Under the pieces are notes generated by a model. That model did no database searches and was not told the DNA's origin. It saw nothing but the letters and a program-made list of their open reading frames with translations. From Actinomycetota bacterium (lineage in GTDB: Bacteria > Actinomycetota > Acidimicrobiia > Acidimicrobiales > RAAP-2), in NCBI GenBank assembly GCA_021324355.1, contig JAJPJD010000045.1, positions 1-64,000 of the forward strand: a stretch of DNA of 64,000 nucleotides, read 5' to 3'. Position 1 is the first letter of the stretch, and each line of letters opens with the position of its first letter. Shown piece by piece: positions 61,083 to 64,000 of the stretch. The translations under genes and the position numbers were made by a program.

Positions 61083-62321
61083 TCAGTCGACCCCGGACAT
61101 GGGTGCCGGAGGCCCTGTCCGTCGTGGCGGTTCCGGCGTTGATCGGCGTGCCAGATCTCCAAGCCAGTGTGCGCTCGGTTTTGGATGACGGACAAAGGTT
61201 GTGCGGTCGACGGCTACGAGGCCGAACGTCGGCCGGTACGAGCCCCACTCGTAGTTGTCGAGAAGGCTCCAGTGAAGGTAGCCGAGCACGGAGATACCCT
61301 CGTCAATCGCCGACCTCATGGAGCGAAGAGCTTCAGTGGTGTACCAGATCCGCAGCTCATCGTCATCGGTCGCGATGCCGTTCTCCGTCACAAGCAGGGG
61401 CACGCCTCTGGCCACTTGCCAGGCCCGCCGAAGGCCCATGCCCAATGCCTCCGGCCGTATGGGCCATCCGGTCAGCGTCGTCGGCTCTCCGTCGGGGACG
61501 GGCTCCGGCCCCTCCGGCCCGATGACCCGACTGGTGTACGCCTGCACCCCGAGAAAGTCATCCGAAGCGGCTGGTTCGAGGAACTGATCCTCCCAAAGTC
61601 GGTTCCATTCCTCGAGCACACGCTCCGACCCAGGGCGGCATACGAAAGCCTGAGTGGCCACAGACCAGCCAACGTTGGCCCTGACGCGCTGCTTCAGAAT
61701 CTGGCGGGCTCGATCATGGGCCGCCACCATGGTTTCCGCCGTTTGCTCATCGGGGGTAACCCGGGCGAGATCGGATACACCCCCAAGCTCTCGGTTCGCA
61801 GGAACAGCCCGAACGAGCGCGGCCACGACATTCGGCTCATTGATGGTGACCACCCATCCGACGTCCCCGAGGATAGATGTGGTCGCTTCGATGTAACGAC
61901 CAAAGACATCAACAGCGCCATCTTGGGCCCAGCCCCCCGCCCGTCTAAACCAGCGCGGACAGGAGAAATGGTGGAGTGTGACGACCGGCTCGATCTCACG
62001 CTCCAGACACCCATCGATCATTCGTCGGTAGTGGTCGAGCTCTGCTCGAGATACCCAACCCTCTTCTGGCTCGATTCGAGCCCACTCGATGCTAAACCGA
62101 TAAGCGTTGAGGCCCAGGTCTCGGACCAGGTCGAGGTCTTGCGGCCACCGGTGATAGCTGTCGCAGGCGTCTCGGCTCGGCTCAGGAAACAGGCCACGAC
62201 GCTCAAGCTCCCAGAGATCGCTAGAAACGTTGTTTCCCTCAATCTGGTGAGCGGCCGTGGCCGCCCCCCAGAGAAACCCTGGTAACAGACCGAGCTCCAG
62301 ATGACCAAGCTGCCAACTCAC
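61083..62321 (-). CDS. Family 1 glycoside hydrolase (beta-glucosidase type)
   Basis: 412 residues from a GTG at 62321; a longer frame overlaps the ArsR gene and adds 58 basic residues unlike GH1. FLWGAATAAHQIEG near the start, INEPN with acid/base Glu 162 and VTENG with nucleophile Glu 313. LHWSLLDNYEWGSYRPTFGL closes the barrel. Slightly short for GH1, with a divergent N-terminal cap and LHHFSCPRWF in place of the common LYHWDLP. A cytosolic beta-glycosidase of unknown sugar. Confidence 0.9.
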   Translation of the reverse strand: MSWQLGHLELGLLPGFLWGAATAAHQIEGNNVSSDLWELERRGLFPEPSRDACDSYHRWPQDLDLVRDLGLNAYRFSIEWARIEPEEGWVSRAELDHYRRMIDGCLEREIEPVVTLHHFSCPRWFRRAGGWAQDGAVDVFGRYIEATTSILGDVGWVVTINEPNVVAALVRAVPANRELGGVSDLARVTPDEQTAETMVAAHDRARQILKQRVRANVGWSVATQAFVCRPGSERVLEEWNRLWEDQFLEPAASDDFLGVQAYTSRVIGPEGPEPVPDGEPTTLTGWPIRPEALGMGLRRAWQVARGVPLLVTENGIATDDDELRIWYTTEALRSMRSAIDEGISVLGYLHWSLLDNYEWGSYRPTFGLVAVDRTTFVRHPKPSAHWLGDLARRSTPEPPRRTGPPAPMSGVD

Positions 62322-62454
62322 CCGACAATCTTCGCAAACGGTGCCGTCCGGCCGCCATCCGTTCAGCTGGATCACATCTCGCGGCCTGCCGGGCGCTCGA
62401 TGGCTACATCCGCGAGCAGGAGGTGCTTCCTTGCGACGTCGAGATCTTCGGCTA

Positions 62455-62814
62455 TCAGCTGGCCGTCTGGGAATCTGCTCGAAGCAGTTCGGCAATCGCT
62501 TCGTCTACGAGGCGATACCGCACAACTCTACCCTCTCGCTCCGCTTCGACCGCGTGCCATGCTCGGAGATAGCGGAGTGTCTGCGAAACTGTCGCATCGG
62601 CGATGCCGGTCGCAGCAGCAAGGTCCGAGACGCTGATCGGACCAGCAGCCTGGATGCAAGTGAGCAGGGACAGGCGCGTCGGATCAGCCAGCATCGCGAA
62701 CTGCCGAGCTCGCTCCCGAGTCCTTGCCGGCTCGTCCAGAGCGGCAACCGCTCGGCACACGCGTTCACCATCGATTACTCGGTGATGCGATCGCTCCTTT
62801 GGCAGCAGGTGCAT
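62455..62814 (-). CDS. ArsR/SmtB-family regulator, possible metal sensor
   Basis: 119 residues. Winged helix ~40-105: FAMLADPTRLSLLTCIQAAGPISVSDLAAATGIADATVSQTLRYLRAWHAV. The N-terminal arm is His-rich (MHLLPKERSHHR) and has Cys 20 (ERVCRAV), which could coordinate a metal, as in NmtR/KmtR-type nickel/cobalt sensors; no classic CxC motif is present. It diverges from the cobalamin-riboswitch/NiCoT unit, with a palindrome between them. Metal sensing is inference. Confidence 0.85.
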   Translation of the reverse strand: MHLLPKERSHHRVIDGERVCRAVAALDEPARTRERARQFAMLADPTRLSLLTCIQAAGPISVSDLAAATGIADATVSQTLRYLRAWHAVEAEREGRVVRYRLVDEAIAELLRADSQTAS

Positions 62815-62846
62815 CCAACCATCATGGCACGCTGGTACCCGGACAA

Positions 62847-62864
62847 TCTGATCATCTAATCAGA
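62847..62864. promoter_or_regulatory. Palindrome between ArsR gene and transporter promoter
   Basis: TCTGAT-CATCTA-ATCAGA is a 6-6-6 inverted repeat, 33 bases upstream of the ArsR start and directly before the -35 box at 62866. AT-rich imperfect palindromes of this size are typical ArsR sites, so the regulator may control both directions. Confidence 0.5.
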
Positions 62865-62865
62865 C

Positions 62866-62894
62866 TTGACTCCTTGGCGCGCCTTGCCTAGGTT
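62866..62894 (+). promoter_or_regulatory. Promoter of the riboswitch/NiCoT transcript
   Basis: TTGACT (62866-62871), a 17-base spacer, then TAGGTT (62889-62894): close to the housekeeping sigma consensus with ideal spacing. Transcription would begin near 62901, at the 5' edge of the cobalamin aptamer. Confidence 0.65.
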
Positions 62895-62897
62895 GGT

Positions 62898-63020
62898 CAC
62901 AGCCCGACCTTCACACTCGGGTGGCAGCCAACCCGGCGAAGTCCGGTGAGAATCCGGCGCTGTCCCGCAACGGTGGTCCTCCAGCGGAGGCGAGCCCGGT
63001 CGACCGGGTTGGCCGCCAAA
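62898..63020 (+). promoter_or_regulatory. Cobalamin riboswitch aptamer
   Basis: The conserved core is unmistakable: CCGGTGAGAATCCGG followed by CGCTGTCCCGCAACGG at about 62943-62974, and a B12-box-like GAGCCCGGTCGACC at 62992-63005. Edges are approximate. It sits between a good promoter and a nickel/cobalt transporter gene, so B12 binding should lower cobalt uptake. Confidence 0.9.
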
Positions 63021-63089
63021 ACGACGCCCGTCCTCGGATGAAGGGCGGCTCGTGCGGAGCCGGTTCGGGCCCCGCAAGGGCTCTCTTCG

Positions 63090-63106
63090 TCCTCCAGCTG
63101 GGAGGA
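63090..63106 (+). promoter_or_regulatory. Ribosome-binding-site hairpin of the riboswitch
   Basis: TCCTCC (63090-63095), a five-base loop, then GGAGGA (63101-63106). The right arm is the ribosome-binding site for the GTG at 63116, so folding would hide it. This fits a translational on/off platform for the upstream aptamer. Confidence 0.6.
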
Positions 63107-63115
63107 TGAACTGCA

Positions 63116-64000
63116 GTGCCACGGAGGCTCACCAAACACCCAGTCCGGACGATCTCGATGGTCTACCGCTCCCTGACGGGAAGGGAGTGGGGACGGTTGT
63201 GCCTCATGTTTGGCGTGATCCTCGCAGTGAACGCCGCCGGCTGGTTGATCTATGCCGTGGTTGTCATGCCGCACCATGTCCACTACCGGGGGTATGGCGG
63301 CACCAAGGGTCTTGGCGCCGGACTTGGTGTCGCATTAACGGCGTGGTTCCTCGGCTTTCGCCATGCGTTCGATGCTGACCACATCTCGTGCATTGACAAC
63401 ACCACACGCAAGTTGATGGCCGACGGCAAGCGACCGCTCGGATCTGGCTTCTTCTTCTCGTTCGGCCACTCGACCGTCATCGTGGCAGTTGGAATTGGTA
63501 TTACCTTTGCAGCCCGAGCTGTCTTCGGGGCGGTCGTCAATCCATCGTCGACTTATGAGACCGCAGGTGGAGCTGCGGGAACAATGATCTCGGCGGGGTT
63601 CCTCTACTTGATCGCGATCCTCAACCTCATTGTGCTCTCGGGAATCTTCAAGGTATTCCGGGAGATGCGCCAAGGAACCTACGACGAACAAGAGCTCGAA
63701 AGGCAGCTTCAGGCTCGTGGGTTGATGTACAGGTTTTTCGGACGTTTCATGAAATCCATAAACCACGCGTGGCAGCTCTACTTCGTAGGTATGGTCTTCG
63801 GGATTGGATTCGACACCGCTACAGAGGTGGTCATCCTGGCAGCAACGGCCTATGCAGCAATCCAAGGCCTTCCGTACTACGCCGTTCTTGCGCTGCCAGC
63901 CCTCTTCTCGGGCGGCATGATGCTCTTCGATACCATTGATGGTTGTTTCATGAACTTTGCTTACGGCTGGGCCTTCGCCAAACCAGTTCGCAAGGTCTAC
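63116..64000 (+). CDS. NiCoT-family nickel/cobalt transporter, 3' end outside window
   Basis: 295 residues are visible from a GTG with GGAGG ten bases upstream; the frame runs off the window. The family signature RHAFDADHI in helix 2 (about residue 82) is intact, followed by GFFFSFGHSTVI (helix 3) and LGIGFDTATEV-like MVFGIGFDTATEV and FSGGMMLFDTIDG. These identify a HoxN/NixA-type permease. Control by a cobalamin riboswitch argues for cobalt as the main cargo, though nickel cannot be excluded. The divergent ArsR-family regulator may add metal control. Confidence 0.93.
   Translation, partial: MPRRLTKHPVRTISMVYRSLTGREWGRLCLMFGVILAVNAAGWLIYAVVVMPHHVHYRGYGGTKGLGAGLGVALTAWFLGFRHAFDADHISCIDNTTRKLMADGKRPLGSGFFFSFGHSTVIVAVGIGITFAARAVFGAVVNPSSTYETAGGAAGTMISAGFLYLIAILNLIVLSGIFKVFREMRQGTYDEQELERQLQARGLMYRFFGRFMKSINHAWQLYFVGMVFGIGFDTATEVVILAATAYAAIQGLPYYAVLALPALFSGGMMLFDTIDGCFMNFAYGWAFAKPVRKVY

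Overview
The window looks like chromosomal DNA of a high-GC actinobacterium. The pointers are MurT/GatD, frequent GTG starts, the four-base GTGA/ATGA overlaps between genes, a MarR-DUF488 fusion, and TldD/TldE. A G1 (eqolisin-type) acid peptidase, a glutamate decarboxylase, CODH-like molybdenum enzymes and a DoxX-Rieske protein would suit an acid-tolerant Acidimicrobiia-like lineage, but that placement is inference. The first 2.3 kb is visibly lower in G+C than the rest. No insertion sequence, phage gene, CRISPR array or rRNA was seen.

Layout. 1-2.3 kb: two secreted proteins of unknown function. 2.6-11 kb: a complete high-affinity potassium system. The minus-strand operon runs micro-ORF, kdpF, kdpA, kdpB, kdpC, an OB-fold gene and then the N-terminal half of KdpD; the KdpD histidine-kinase half and KdpE diverge from it. 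11-20 kb: SGNH lipoprotein, DUF3565-DUF1971 protein, ClC channel, MarR-DUF488 fusion, small membrane proteins, a cell-wall-anchored G1 peptidase, a coding-poor stretch and tRNA-Val(CAC). 20.3-28 kb: a TetR-controlled four-gene operon (acyl-CoA reductase/HAD fusion, alcohol dehydrogenase, LarA-like protein, PlsC acyltransferase), the best candidate here for an undescribed pathway. 28-40 kb: gatD/murT, LysR, glutamate decarboxylase, DUF3089 hydrolase, tldD/tldE, a GGDEF-EAL protein and rlmN. 40-47 kb: acyl-CoA dehydrogenase, CHAD protein, two SDRs, TrpB2, MscL and a siderophore-interacting protein. 47-61 kb: DoxX-Rieske fusion, a coxL-coxS-coxM operon with the form II motif, an APC permease, an EamA exporter, a VOC protein, a membrane-protein pair, a kinase-like protein and a second, orphan CoxL. 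61-64 kb: GH1 glycosidase, ArsR regulator, and a cobalamin-riboswitch-controlled nickel/cobalt transporter cut by the window end.

Connections. Many adjacent genes overlap by 1-8 bases, so translational coupling is the rule. Several regulators sit next to inverted or direct repeats that could be their operators: TetR, MarR, ArsR and KdpE. Potassium uptake, chloride transport and MscL give the region an osmotic and pH theme. The cox, DoxX-Rieske and CoxL2 genes point to redox metabolism of small substrates that cannot be named from sequence alone. All calls rest on reading the DNA and predicted proteins; no database search was run.
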